Positions 1-13,212 are shown, counted from the first letter of the stretch. The stretch is DNA of 64,000 nt from Thamnaconus septentrionalis (GCA_009823395.1 CM020501.1:15710861-15774860); one strand, 5' to 3'. The notes: generated by a model from the letters alone, not told the origin. A program made the numbers and translations.

Positions 1-42
1 TGACTGTTGGGTGGAGATTGGGAAAAAGAATAAATAGTCCAG

Positions 43-43
<1 letters not shown>

Positions 44-123
<80 letters not shown>

Positions 124-384
124 TGTGTGTGTCCCCGGTTATTCCACGACGACTCACTGGACCAGTGGTTTGCCACCAACATATCTATTTGTTTTCCTAC
201 TCCATTTCACCTTGACATGGACGGCAGCATGGCTTTATGGCACAGTGTGCGTGTGTGTGTGTGTGTGTGCGTGTGTGTGTGTGTGTGTGTGAAGGCAGGC
301 TGGTATAAGTTTCCTTCTCTTGTGGAAAGCAATCTCCCGGGTTCAGCTCATAAATCAAGGTGGGGGATGGAAATGGCAATGAAA

Positions 385-448
<64 letters not shown>
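44..448. repeat. Cluster of three (TG)n microsatellites
   Basis: Long TG runs at 44-132, 245-291 and 386-448 separated by unique sequence. Cys-Val and Thr-His reading frames over them are artefacts. Confidence 0.97.
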
Positions 449-449
<1 letters not shown>

Positions 450-575
450 ACAGAGAAGGGATGGAGTTTGTTACTCTCCCACCGAGCTCATATCTGTCGT
501 CAGCGTCGCCGTGTGTTCATTTACTCGACGCTGACGTGTTGCTGCCGACTCGCTCGGCCCCGCAATTTCTTCCGA

Positions 576-590
576 CCACAGGGGGGCGCT
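576..590 (+). promoter_or_regulatory. CTCF-like motif
   Basis: CCACAGGGGGGCGCT, a good match to the CTCF core. Binding inferred. Confidence 0.4.
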
Positions 591-958
591 GCTTCGGAAG
601 CGAGAAGGGGATTCGGCAAATTGATGGACTGTAACGGAGAACGCTCAACCTGACAGACTCCTCCCACTCCCCTGATGAGTATCATATGAGTGAAACCTGC
701 TCTGTGGCCTTCCTCGAGTCATCCCAGTGACTTTGTGATCTGGATGTTTAAAACAAACCGTTTGACCAACAGTATAAGATTTGAAATAAGTAAATAAGAT
801 GTGACCGGATTGACGTGAACTGGATGAAGCGGGCAGGCACATATTCATCTCAGCAGACACAAAACAAATGGCGTATTTGTGTGTGCCTGCCAGCCTGCCG
901 AGTTTTGTCACACAAAAGATCTCTTTTTAAACCTTTCATTTCATTTCAACATCGGAAG

Positions 959-976
959 TGCCTCCCTCTAGTGGCC
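959..976 (-). promoter_or_regulatory. CTCF-like motif (reverse)
   Basis: TGCCTCCCTCTAGTGGCC is the reverse complement of a CCACTAGAGGGAGGCA-type CTCF core. Confidence 0.45.
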
Positions 977-1130
977 GGAGGGTGTAAACTACACAATTTG
1001 GCCAGAAGGAGGTCAGTGTGAGCAATACGTTCAGAAAATGGTTAAAAAAAAACAAGTAGCGTTGCAAACTAGCTGAAGAGTCAAAAACAAAAAACATTGA
1101 AAACTGTTGCATGGCTAAAGTCCAACTTGA

Positions 1131-1215
1131 CACATCCTGAAGGATGTGAGGTTTGTCATTAATCCTGCCCCCTGGAGGAGCAGTGAGGACTCATTGGGTG
1201 ATCTGAGCTGCTAAT
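1131..1215 (+). mobile_element. Short dispersed repeat relic, second copy
   Basis: Same motif order as 34840-34945: ACACATCCTGAAGGATGTGA, then CCCCCTGGAGGAGCAGTGAG, then GGGTGATCTGAGCTG. Confidence 0.5.
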
Positions 1216-1238
1216 CTCACAACTATAGCCAAGTGTGT

Positions 1239-1250
1239 AATATATATATA

Positions 1251-1294
<44 letters not shown>

Positions 1295-1341
1295 TATATA
1301 TATACATACATATATGTATAGAGAGAGAGAGAGAGAGAGAG
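1239..1341. repeat. (TA)n followed by (GA)n
   Basis: TA run 1239-1319 with a few GATA/CATA interruptions, then GA run 1320-1341. Confidence 0.95.
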
Positions 1342-3620
1342 CGAGTTCATATCGAGGAAATGAAGTTGTCTCCTTGCCAATGTACTGTACAACTTGACAA
1401 ACAGTCAACTTGTTTCTTGTCCAATTTCTGTTTGCCTTCCAGTGGAGAGCGCACACTGTCCTACTTGCTGCCGTCGTGCTCTACAGAAGCAGCAAGCTTA
1501 TCTCACTGAGCACATCCACAATCCCGCCAAGGTCCATCATTTTATCTCGGCGCCTTCGTCCCGTGTTTTGCTTCCGTCGAGTGGAACACGGTGACCCAAC
1601 CGAACAGACACCCAGACTTGTTGCGTTGCGCCGGCACCTGGCAGCGGTTGTGTTGCGTTGCATTGCCGCGTCTGCGCCGCCGGTGTGTTTTGTCGCGCGG
1701 TGTATGTCGACGACAACGCCATATCCTCTGCGCGTGTGCGTTTGCCTTAAAACGGCGTAAGCTCTCCTGTCTCCACATTGTCGAGGAGTCTTAGCGGCAC
1801 TTCTTATCCCAACGCCGCTCGGCTGAGCTGATTAGGGCGGTAGCACACGCATGTGCATACTTGTGTGTACTTGTGTGTGTTTGTGCGTTTGTTTGAAGAC
1901 GTGTTTGTCTGTCTGTCTGTCTGTTTCTCTCATGTTGGCGAGGCCCGTGTGCCTGTTTGCGCGTGAAAAACCTCGTTCCTGCAACAACTGTGAGCCCTGA
2001 GTGCCCCTCATTCTGTGTGTGTGTGTGTGTGTGTGTGTGCGCCTTTTGAGGCTCCTCAAAAGCTGCCTTTTTCTTTCTCATGTGGCTTCTCTGGTATGTT
2101 TGGTATTTCACAAAGCCTCAGATCCTCCTCTCCTCAAAGGAGTGTGTGTGCGTGTGTGTGTGCATGTGCGTGCATGTGCATGCGTGTGTGTGTGTGATGT
2201 ATAGAGAGAGAGAGACAAAGATTCTGGCTTATACACACAGACAGACACTCGTGCTTCTTTCCTCTGCCTCATAGTCTTGTGTTGAGGGGGTGGGGTTGCA
2301 AAGGAGTGTGCATGACACTGTGATTAATACATGTGCGCGCGCACTCGCACACACACACACACACACACACGCACGCACACATGCTGTGGCTCTGTCGCTC
2401 CAAGTTCCTTTCCTTGTTAGCGTGCATGGTAGGGATTTCTTGCTTGGCTGGAGAGGCGGCGTTTGTGCGTTAATATGCACATATGCTCTGCTCCCGCGCG
2501 GCCACGCGTGTGAGCGTGTGCGCGCGTACACACACACACACACACTAGTGTCCCAGTATTAGGGTGTGAGTGTGTGACTGAGGAGAGCAGGATGTAATTA
2601 GACACAATGGCAGCGGCTAATGGAACAGCTGCCTCTTTGTAAATGTTACTTGCCGCTGCGATGTGGTCACACACACACACACACACACACACACTGTCTA
2701 TCTATCTATCTCTCTATCTCTCTACCTATCTAGCCATTCTGCTGTTTCACCCTCTCATTCTCTGCCACTGGGATCTGGTTCCTCACTCTTTTTCCTGTCT
2801 TTCCATTCTCTCCTCCTCCTTTTTCCCCACTTTCCTTCTCTTTTCCTCCCGTCTTTCTTTGTCAACGCTCCTCGCTCTCCTTTGTGCGCCGCTACGTCTC
2901 TATCGCCTCCCTCTTTCTCCCTTCTCTCCCCTCCCTGCCCTTTTTCTCTTGGCTATCGGACCATTTTTCCAGCGGAGGGACTCGTCCCTCCCACCCCCCA
3001 CTCCCCTACCCCCCCGTCCCTCCCTCCCTTCTTTTTCTGTCCTCTCCCTCCCTCGCTCGCTCCCTCCTGCTCCTCTTGTGGCAGAAGCTCCTATCAGAGA
3101 AATGATAACACTACGTCACTCTGTAATCTGGCAGAGGGCTGCACGCGCACACACACACACACACACACACATGCGCACGCACACACACACTCTCAACCTT
3201 CCACCGCCGCCGCCTTAACAAAGTGAGCGTCGTTTCTCGCTCTTCCCTACCCCCCTTTTTCTCTCTCTCCCTCGTCGTCCGCGGCCTCTCGTGCGCACAA
3301 CCTTGACGTGCGCGCTCGCGTGTCGCACGCACAAACACACCGCGGCAGTCGCCTCCTCTCCCTCTCTGACGTCAAGCCGCTCAAAAAAAAAAAAATTAAA
3401 AATACGCCTTGGCGTGACCTTGCCCTGCCCCACCCCCACCCCTGCCATCCCTCCACCTATCCATCTTCTCCAAGTCCCGCCTCCCCCTTTGACGGACAGC
3501 TGTCAGTTCCGCTCCGCAGGGAAGTGGGTCTCTCGTTGACCCTGCGGTGGGCGGGGCCTCGCTGGCGCCGCACACCTAGAGGAGAAAGTAAGGGACAGAG
3601 TGGGGGTGTGGTTCTGTGTG

Positions 3621-3621
<1 letters not shown>

Positions 3622-3673
<52 letters not shown>
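3622..3673. repeat. (CA)n microsatellite
   Basis: 26 uninterrupted CA units. Confidence 0.97.
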
Positions 3674-3675
<2 letters not shown>

Positions 3676-3770
3676 ATCATCCTCCTCCTGCTGTCTGGGT
3701 CATTTAGCCGTAACGACCAGGAAGGTTTCCAGGCTGAGCCTGGGAGGAACGAGCTGTGGTTTTGGTCTAG

Positions 3771-3815
3771 TTTGGTTTGGTTTGGTTTGGTTTGGCTCGG
3801 TTTGGTTTGGTTCGG
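3771..3815. repeat. (TTTGG)n pentanucleotide repeat
   Basis: Nine TTTGG-type units with a few substitutions. Confidence 0.93.
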
Positions 3816-3852
3816 CCTGTGGTGTTCTGGTGCCGCCGGTTGTTCATTAGCA

Positions 3853-3853
<1 letters not shown>

Positions 3854-3893
<40 letters not shown>
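3854..3893. repeat. (CTG)n trinucleotide repeat
   Basis: Thirteen perfect CTG units in the maml3 intron. Being intronic, it does not encode polyglutamine or polyalanine here. Confidence 0.97.
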
Positions 3894-4769
3894 GTCACCC
3901 CTGTCTGGAACGGCGCACAGAACAGCTCCTGCTGGAATTGCCCGACCTCCCACCTTCCTCCCGCCCCGTTTTCTCTTCCATTTTTACCTCGTTCGCATTC
4001 TTGCACTCGCTGCACTCGATTGTCTGCGTCAGCCGGGTGTTTATTTTAAAAGGAAAAAAAAGAGGAGAAAGAAAAAAAAGTCCTCCTTTTGGCTTGTCCG
4101 CCGTTTCAACGGGAGTTGCTAGATGACATTGCACCTTTCTTTTTCTCCCCCCCTCGTAGCTTCCCACTTCGGGAGGAGGCCTGTTTGCTCTTCCCCTCTC
4201 CAGTTCAATGAGAAGATCAACATATGCAAATAAAAGGCCGATGGAAAATTACCAAGCAGACTGTTAGTTTACACAGCAGTTTCCTAAGTTGACCTTGCTG
4301 CAGTTGCGCACGCACGCGCGCGCTCACACACACACACACACACAGGCACAAAGAAGGATTCTGAGCAGCGTTTACTGAGTCTTTGCTTCATATTTCGTCT
4401 CCAAAGCAAATTGCTCCAGATAATCTGCTGCATCTGTGGCTCCGTTTATCTCCACTCTCTCGTGGCTGCTGGTGCTGTGAGGGAAACTGCATTGTCATGA
4501 TTAATAGAAAATGTGGGGAAGGCCGACATAACAGACATCTAAGAAGTTGTGTGTGATTTTTGTGTTTTTTTCTTTTGAGCACCTTAGATGTGCTTCAATC
4601 ACTATTTGGTGAACACACTCACACACGCATGCACCAGAACAATAATATAGAGTTGCCTTCAACACCTTGGCTGATAAATATCATGTGTAACACCCAGTCG
4701 CACACCTGCAGGTGCTGTTTCAGTCACCTGGTAGACGTGCGATTAACCAGCGATGCCTTCACAAGCTAT

Positions 4770-5140
4770 GGCTGCGTTCAGACTGCAGGAAAAATCTGAT
4801 TCCAATCAGATTCATAATCAAATCCGATTCTTAGGGCAGACTGTCCACACTGTTTTGAGCAAGTGTCCAAATGGGATCTGGCTCTGTTCAGACTGGGCCA
4901 CATTATTGACCCATCTGACAGGTTGCTGTAGCAACGACGTCAGAACAGAGGCGTCGTCCCGCGCGTCTAATCTGTGACGTCATATAATTGCGACAGCGAC
5001 ACTCATATAATCAGTCATGTAATCAGTGACGCATTGGGTCTTGCGTCACGTAGAGTGACGTCAGGGACAGTCAAAACCAATCAGTGTGTTTGGAGCTGTT
5101 CACACTGAGATGCATCTGTCCAAATGTGATTTGAAACTAG
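4770..5140. mobile_element. Dispersed-repeat-like segment rich in TGACGTCA-type sites
   Basis: About 370 bp bounded by GCGTTCAGACTG at the left and GCTGTTCACACTG at the right, with TCTGATTCCAATCAGATT and several TGACGTCA/TGACG sites inside. The layout resembles small non-autonomous fish elements, but I cannot identify a family. Confidence 0.35.
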
Positions 5141-5724
5141 CTAGCTTCTGGATTGTTGTTTGGAAGCCACAATAGAGGTGCAGGAGGGCAGAACCATCAC
5201 ATGACTAAACCTGGGAGATGATTCGGTGCCCCATTGTGACATCATATAGGGCACATTTCCAACACTACTTGTTTGAGCATACCCGCCCCCAAGAAGTGGT
5301 CCAACGCCACTTTTGGTGAACCCAGGTAAAGCACATTTTCCATGATATGGGCCCTTTAAGCTGGTGTTTGTTTGTGCGCCTGTGTGAGAGCAAACATGAG
5401 TGTGTTGTCATACCTTCACCTCTCTGTCTTTCCATCAACTTCCTCCTCCAGGCCCCTCCCCCTACCTCTCCCGTCTTCTCTTGCAACACTTCTGCTCTCT
5501 CGTTTTTTCCACTGCCGCTCTCCTGCTCCCTCCTCCCTCCACCTAAGGTCGGGGATCGGAGGACAAGCGGAGAATCACATGCGGCTCTGCGGCTCTTTAA
5601 ACCTCCACGTCAGCCAGTGGAAACTATTTCACGCCGCACCATTGTTTCCACTGAACCGCAGAAATTGTCCAAGTTTTTGTTAAACTCAGGTTGCCTCCTT
5701 ATTTTTTTCGAAATGTTCAGGATC

Positions 5725-5726
<2 letters not shown>

Positions 5727-5789
<63 letters not shown>
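5727..5789. repeat. (CA)n microsatellite
   Basis: About 31 uninterrupted CA units. Confidence 0.97.
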
Positions 5790-5791
<2 letters not shown>

Positions 5792-6902
5792 CTCTTCCTT
5801 CTCTCTCAGTCCGTGTTTCCTCTGCCCTCGGCAGGAGTAGGGGGAAGCAGTATTATTCTTCTCTGGAATGTCGTGTCAGACTAAATTTAGAACCTGAGTT
5901 TCCGTTCCTCCTTCTACGAGCATCCTGCTCCTCCTCTCCTGCTCCTCCTTTGGCTCTCCTCCCCTCTGCAGACGAGACTGAAATAGTGAGCGCCGTGTCT
6001 GGAGGCACACCTGGGACCTAGCAGGCCCCAAACGCTGCTCATGCTGCCTGCAAATCTAGAAACCGACGTTTGTCATTCGCGAATCATCAGCCGCTTCCTA
6101 CCTGACTGAATGTTCTTCTATCAAAAGTTCAGCTTGGTTTAGGCGCAATGACACATTTCAGCGCACTCTGCAACATGTTGACGTCAAATCATTTTTGGAC
6201 GTCCGATAGCGCCGACTAATTCCTGGCATTCTGCGCTGCAGTCTTACCAGGAATGTTCCTGATGACTAATATCCCTGACATTTAAGCAGAAGTTTTTTTA
6301 TTTTAGATGAGGTGAGTAATCTAAACATAATAAAACACTCATTATGCTGAACATAAGGCTTTGAAAGAGCAGACTGTTAACGGCAATCTTCAGAGAACAC
6401 CTTGACTATAACACTAGACGAACGCAGACGTGGTTTTGTTTTGGGGCTTTTCTGGGTTATTGTTTCTTAAATGGCAGGACATTTCAGCGCAAATTGTGCA
6501 TGTTGCACAAGTCCGTGTTTCTGCACACATTCCATTCTTCCGCCCACTTTGTTACAGTTGCTCAAAGCCAATTAGGTCAAAGTTTGCCTCTGAAGAATCT
6601 GGCAAACATTCCATTTACATCCATAAATGTGTCAAAACACTTGATTAAAGGCTGTACTTGCACACAGCGTGTGTCCATAGGCTGCGGATCCTTCCAACAG
6701 TGACTCAGCTTTAAAGCTTCAGCGATATGAAGCCGACTAGCAGAAAGTATCGCAACGGCAGTCATATACAATGCGTCGCAGCGGATGGGTTTCCAGAATC
6801 ATATTGTATCGCACACACCCTGCACACACTTTTCATCATGAATCTAATCCTTACCAAACTTTGGCAAAGTATTTTTGTATGCAGTGGCACCTTTAAGGCC
6901 CT

Positions 6903-7182
6903 TTAAAGGTACAGTGTGTAAAATTTATCTTGATCTATGATAGATATGATTAGTAATGGTAACACACTGCCCATCAATACATGAATAAAAGTGTCTACTC
7001 GCAGTACAAGAAAAGTAATTTGGTTGTCCTACCTTAGAACGGTTCTAATATACTGTATATATAAAAGAATACAGTATGCATAGAGCAAGGGTTAGCAGCC
7101 TTTAAGGAAGCCCACTTGACAGTGCCCTAAATATGAAACTGTCAGGTCCAGTGTGCAAAAACATTGCACACTGGACCTTTAA
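6903..7182. mobile_element. MITE-like foldback element with TTAAAGGT(C/A)CAGTGTG ends
   Basis: The left end starts TTAAAGGTACAGTGTGTAAA and the right end finishes GCACACTGGACCTTTAA, imperfect inverted copies. The right end also contains a perfect 12-bp hairpin (GGTCCAGTGTGC ... GCACACTGGACC, 7145-7177). Ends of the form TTAAAGGTCCAGTGTGTA are common in fish non-autonomous elements. No coding capacity. Confidence 0.65.
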
Positions 7183-7640
7183 GCATGGACTTCATTCATT
7201 GGTTCATTTCTTATGTTGCCCACTGTTGTTGAAAAACACTGACAAAATGACTTTTAGCCTAATATTGAACCTTTAAACTGCTCAAGTATCAAGAATGAAC
7301 CAGACTTGCACTGTACTGTCACGCACATGTATGTTGTCACTCTTTGCTCTACATTGTGTGCAGGACCACACACACACACACACACACACACACGCATACA
7401 TACATGCAGGTTTTGTATTAATTGTATTTATGTTCTGTGCTGCGTGGCGTGCATGCGTATATACACGATTTGTGTGTCTTGTCTGTGTCTGTGCTTTCAC
7501 ATGTGTGACAATCTATCAGTGCTCCCCGTCGCTTGTATATCCATTACCACTGATTCATGCCTCCCTCCTAATGGTCAGATCATTAACATTATTTAGACCA
7601 CAGGCTGTTTGTGATTGCGTATGTTTGCCCGCCTTAGTTA

Positions 7641-7714
<74 letters not shown>
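7641..7714. repeat. (GT)n-(GA)n compound microsatellite
   Basis: GT run 7641-7658 joined to a GA run 7659-7714. Confidence 0.97.
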
Positions 7715-7717
<3 letters not shown>

Positions 7718-7724
7718 TCCTCGG

Positions 7725-8110
7725 GCCGCTCCAGCTATTGATTCCCATATGGTCAATGAGCGAGGCTGACGGTGCTACAATATGCCGCGCTCTCCCCGCC
7801 CACAATCAATCTCTGCAGCCGCGGCACAAATGACCCTCTCCGGTTGCAGAGAGCAGCCGACACATTAGCCCACCTCGGCCGCAATTAGCCGCCGCTAATG
7901 AACACCTGCGGGTTGCAGCGGGACGCCCGGCGCTGGGCCGGATCGCAGCGAATGGTGGCGGTCCGAGAGGGTGCGCGAGTGCCCCTCGCACGGTGTCGCA
8001 GGAGCGTTGATAGGTGCACGTGTGCACGACTGCGGCCGCGCTCGTATTGCTAACCAGCCAGTCGTTGGTTCTCTGAGGTAGAGGGGTTGCGTGTTGTCAT
8101 TGATTTCTCT
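7725..8110. promoter_or_regulatory. Candidate conserved noncoding element (enhancer-like)
   Basis: Unique, non-repetitive sequence flanked by microsatellites, with homeodomain-like core sites (CAATTAGC, GCTAATGA, CAATCAATC). Inferred from texture only; needs cross-species alignment. Confidence 0.25.
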
Positions 8111-8918
8111 GCAGCAGAAATTCAAGGTATAGCATCAGTCTCCCAGGACAAATAACACACACACGGGCGCGCGCGCACGCACACACACACACACACACCC
8201 AGCCATATATATGCACACAAAGAAACATATCAATACCCTGGGTCAATAATGTGTGATATCTCATCTGTTAAAATGGATAGAAGTGCTTGTGCCGCCGGAT
8301 GGAGGGGTGTGTGTGTGTGTGTGTGTGTCTGTCTATGTGTGCATGATGCAGGTCCATCCATTTTCCCCCCACAGCACAGCACGTGGGTGCTTGTCTCCGC
8401 CTGTCCGCCGAGACTCAGGGGGGAAAAAATAAAAGCTGACAGCGGAGGTGAAGAAATGAAAATAGAGCAGAAGAGGCAAAGCGGCGTCACCTGCACGGCC
8501 CCCCAACCCGACCCTGTCCTATCCTGCCCCGCCCCCCCAACACCACCCATCTCCCACCAACGCAGGCACGGTGCAGTTAAACACTTACACGCTCAGTGAG
8601 TGATTCACTGTGCTTCTCCACCCCCCAACCACCGCCCCACCCTCCAAGCCCCTCCCTCCCCAAACCCCCACCTTCTCCTCCAACTGTTTGAGGTCTAAAT
8701 CCTTCCATACTCAGAGACTTAACCCTCTCTTTCATTGCGCCCCCTTCACTCGTGCTCGGATCTGCCAGTAACCATTAGATGCAGCTTGTGTCTAAGTGTG
8801 TGTGCGTGCGCGCGTGTGTGTGTGATCAGTAAACTAATGCCTTGTCGAGTGCCACGTTCCTGGCACGTGGCGTACCTTACAACCAGAGTTAAACACAAGA
8901 AGTGCAAACAAGCTTCCG

Positions 8919-8919
<1 letters not shown>

Positions 8920-8966
<47 letters not shown>

Positions 8967-9106
8967 ACGCGCAGACACACACTTGGACGTGTATATGCGC
9001 GCGCGCACACAGTGTCTCAAGTGCAAACTCGAAGCCGGATGTATGTTATATAAACCTGTCAGCAAAGCACAAGTCCAGCGAGACACACACACACACGCAC
9101 ACGCAC

Positions 9107-9155
<49 letters not shown>
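8920..9155. repeat. Pair of long (CA)n microsatellites
   Basis: CA runs at 8920-8967 and 9081-9155, separated by about 110 bp with further CG/CA alternation. Confidence 0.97.
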
Positions 9156-9156
<1 letters not shown>

Positions 9157-10109
9157 TACTCTTCCTCTGTGTTGCAGTGATGAACAGGCAGCTGGAGTTC
9201 ACCAAAAGACAAGATTTCAGTGTTTTTGACTCGTTACCTCAACCACTACAACCGCTATATGTTGTCTAATCAACACAACCATTCTGGAGTTTCACAGAAA
9301 GGTGACAGTATCTCCACCAATAATATACTGAAAAGCTGAAGTGTCCATGTATTTTAACATTATAAAAAAAACTTTTAAAAAATTTAATATAAACCTAACA
9401 TGGCGCCTGTGTGGTGTCTATTAGCTAAAATCTTTGCCGTAAGCTAAAATAATGCATTGCATCGCTTCTTTTGAACTTTCCGTGGAAATTTTGGCGAAAC
9501 TCACGTGACTAAAGTCACCATTTTCATTTGGACAACCGACTCTACTGAATACTTGGACGACAGCACCCTGCCGGTGTAGATCACCGCTTCGAGCTTCCTT
9601 TAGTGGGCGGAGTTCTTTCCCACTGAGAAACTCCTGGAGGGTTCCGTGGACCAGCACAGCCTCCAAAGACAGAGGGGTGAATGGTAAACGGGTAAAACTC
9701 CAATTCGGAGCAAACAATGCCTTATACAAATGACATTCTCTTCATTGACATGCGTCACTTCCTGCATCATGTGCGCCGTCACGAGCCCACGAGCGAGGCG
9801 TTTTTAATTGTTGGTTTACGTGAAGGCTGCCTGCGCGAACGAGACGCCCCTCCCCAAAGGGTTGGCGCTCGTCCTCCGTCGACTCAATCCGTTTTACATC
9901 TTCAGAGTCGCCTCCTCCTCTGTCCTTACTTTAGCACCGCCCACCCCCCTCCACCCCTCCCTAACCCCACCTTCTTTTGCGGTGCCTCCCACCCGGGCCA
10001 CGGGGGCCACTGTTGAATCCTGCGGTAGGCGTCTGTTGCCTCTCACAGAGCCTGTCAGTGGAAGCCAGACCTAATTAGCGGGAATCACAGAATAATTAGT
10101 TTTTCTTCT

Positions 10110-10189
10110 TGTCGTTTAATTCCCGCCACCCCACCACCACCCCTCCCTCTGTTTCCCCCCCCTCCCACTTCATCAAAGTTTTTTTCCCT

Positions 10190-10230
<41 letters not shown>

Positions 10231-11060
10231 GGCTCGCGGGCTGCCGACGCCGCACTGTCGGCAGCGTCCGCCTTCCCTCCACCGCTATCTAAATATGTCA
10301 CTTTATCTCTTTCTTTCTCTCCGTGTGAGCGCTCGTCTCTTCTCTGAGGATCTCTTGATGCCTCTCTCCTCTCTCTCGGCATCCTCCTCTATCTCACAGT
10401 GCCTGTTACCCTCCTTCTCCTCCTTCTCCTTCTTCTCCTCCTTCTTCTTCTTCTTCTTCTTCTCCTTCTCCTTCTTTTTCTCCTTCTCCTCCTTCTCCTT
10501 GTTCTTCTCCTACATCTGTCTCCTCTCTCCCCGTGGAGTCTTTTCCCACCCACACCTTTCCCCCCTTCCCTCCCCTCCCCTCCCGCCCTTCCCTGCACAT
10601 CCCTCTATCGAGGTTTCTCTCTTGCTGTTGTTGACTTAAACACATGGCCGAGCTTGTTTTCCCGCTCCTCGCCTTCCTCCCACTCTGCTCTCATCACTTC
10701 CCCCCGACCCCTCCCTCTCTCCATCCCTCCCCTGTTCCCCCCACTCCGCCACCCCTCCCCCACCCGTGCTCCGCCACGCTCGCTCGCCCGCCCGCTCCCT
10801 CGCTCGCTCGCTCCTATAAGCCAGGGTTTGTTTACACATCTATTTCCCCCCCTGCGGGTCGGCCGACAGTCCACTCCTTCAAAAATAATTTTCCCTATAT
10901 ATCCAGCTCCCCTCCCCCACGTCTCCTCCTCCTCCTCCCCCCTCTCTCCATCTCCTCGGGGTGACTGTCTGCTCCCTTCCTTCATCAACCGCCTTCCCTC
11001 CATTCTTTCTCCGCCGTCACTCCTCCGCCCACCCACCCCTCCGCCTCGCTCTTAAGCGCT
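10110..11060. repeat. Long polypyrimidine tract (C/T on + strand)
   Basis: Nearly 950 bp that is overwhelmingly C and T, with (TC)n at 10191-10225 and (TTC)n/(CTC)n at about 10410-10500. Leu/Ser/Pro frames on + and Arg/Glu frames on - are composition artefacts. Confidence 0.9.
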
Positions 11061-12539
11061 CCTCCGCCGCTTCTTGTTTTTTTTGCGGAAGCAATAAGGC
11101 GCCAGGAGGGAAGGGTCTCCGGTCACAACCGAGGTAATTGGCTCTTTATGGCTCAGTTTCAAGTGCAGATCGTCGGTTTTCCTCCTCCTCCTCCTCCTCC
11201 GCCGCCTCCTCCTCCACTTCTTCTTCCCTTCCTTCCTGGCAGCCTCAGCACATCACATGTGCGCCGGCTGAAGGTCTGCCATGGTGTCGGCGAGCAGCCT
11301 TCTCAGAGATGTGAGGTGAGCTGCGTCAGGTGCAGGTGGAATCTGTCTGCTGAACAAACGCTGCACCTGCGTTCTCTCTCTCTCCCTCCATCCCTCCCCC
11401 TCTTCTTTGTGTGCGGCTCCTGACACCACCGCCACCGAGGTCGGCATCGATGTGCGCACGTCACACGTCAAGCCCTCTGCAGCCACTGTGTGTTCCTCCT
11501 GGGTGCCAGCAGCGTTTGGGGGGAAAATTGATGCTTTGATTAGTTTTACCATGTGGCAGAATAATCACTTGGGATGAGTCACGACTTGGCTTGAACTCTG
11601 TAGTCTTTGTGAAATACATTTTGGGAGCATAAATCAACACTTTAGACACTGATTTTGTCCAACTTTCAAATGAATGAAAGTTCTGGTCACACTATGACTC
11701 AGGAGTGAGGAGGTGAAGATGATGAGACATCCAGTCCGACCCTGAATTGCTCAGTTTTGGTCACAAACTCAAACCTGAGCAAATTTTGTGCGCCAAATTT
11801 AAAAAAAAGCCTCCATGTTACATTGTATCATCAAAATGACTGGTGGAGATACAACCATGCAGTAATTACAGTCACAAGTCTGTCATTGCATATTTAATCC
11901 AATGTATAAAAAAATAATGATAAAGAATGATATAAAAATAACTGTCCAATAATTAAACCTGACAGTATGTTCAAAACGTTCTGTATTCATCATCATTTAC
12001 AGTCGTTTTCTAACTTTACCAATGACTGAAACGTTGTGTTTCAGTTGCACATTTTTGTAGTTTAATAAGCAAATACATTCCTTTATGTCCATCCGTCACA
12101 TTTCCTCCATCCCCATTTCTTGACGGACACGAGGAAACCAAAATACCTCGAGTTCAAAGCTGAGGGGAGCTTCTGCAATTTAGTTGGAGTAGATGTGTGC
12201 AAACCAGCCGAGCACAAAGGATGAAGGGCACAGTGGGGCTGCTGTTAACTGGAGTCCCAGAGTCCCTCCTGTCTGCTTTGCTGCAGCTGAACAATATCAC
12301 ACCTCCAAAGAGCCACCTTAGATCTCGGCGACGTCACCCGCAAATGACTGTTCACTTTGCATGTGATCCGAGTTCACCTTGAGACTCAGAAACGAGCGGG
12401 ATCACGCTCGGTCTTCAAAGACACCAATTTAACCAGACATCTTCGGCCCATTTCAGGAGGAGATTTTCCACATTCATCCCACCGGCGCTGGTCCCGGCAT
12501 GTCAAGGCTGATCTGAAGTCTGTGTGTAATCAGTGAAGT

Positions 12540-12800
12540 GTATGAGCGTCTAATTGAGTGTGCTGTTGGAGCCGATCATGCATTACGTCACCACCAACCC
12601 CCCCCCTTTAAATAAAACTTGAGGGCCAGAAGAAGAGATGGAGGCTCCTGGCAAACGGCTGTTGGCTAATTATCATTGTGAGCTTCCCCCTTTTATTTTC
12701 ATTAAGGGCCTTAAAATACGGACCTGTCAGCGTCTGACGCGTTTCGCCTGGAATGAAAACCCCAGCGGTGGCAAATAATGAACGCTGGAACCCGGGAGCT
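12540..12800. promoter_or_regulatory. Candidate conserved noncoding element (enhancer-like)
   Basis: Unique sequence with clustered AT-core sites (GTCTAATTGAG, GGCTAATTATCATTGTG, TTTTCATTAAGG, GGCAAATAATGAACG). Inferred from texture. Confidence 0.3.
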
Positions 12801-13178
12801 GCGACGCTCTCCTGTGGCGATGGAATAGAAGGAAAGTGACATTTTTAAACAACAACAGCAGCAGAGGTGAAACAGTTGAAAGGTTCCCCGCTGGTTGTTT
12901 GAAATAAAGACTCCAAATGTAATATTACAAGGCCCGATTGATTAACTTGTGATCACATGATTGATTGTTTGGTTCTCCTTCAGCTGAGTTTTGAGGGTGC
13001 TCAGTTCTCCTGAGGACAGATGTGACCCAGCGGACCGATCAATTTATTTGTCTCTTTTTTTGGCCGTCAAACGACGGGAAGCAGCGAAGACTGTCGAGCC
13101 GTCGCTTCTTTTGACCCGCACACTCGCAGAATCACTCAATGCCCACCGCTGCACACCTCTCCTCTCCTCTCCTCCCCC

Positions 13179-13184
<6 letters not shown>

Positions 13185-13212
<28 letters not shown>
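13185..13212. repeat. (TGTC)n tetranucleotide repeat
   Basis: Seven to eight TGTC units; a shorter TGTC run lies at about 1906-1924. Confidence 0.93.

Noticed and set aside
3854..3893. CTG repeat as a coding polyQ/polyA tract
   Set aside because: No exon borders or coding similarity around it; it lies deep in an intron.
5227..5362. CATTGTGACATCATATAGGG segment as a further copy of the TGATGTCA-core family
   Set aside because: Only the core is similar; downstream sequence does not follow the family order and it ends with ATATGGGCCCTTTAAG, suggesting a different element.
10109..11055. Leu/Ser/Pro-rich open frames up to 218 residues (+) and Glu/Arg-rich frames (-)
   Set aside because: Stop-poor because of the polypyrimidine composition; no domain, splice context or conserved motif.
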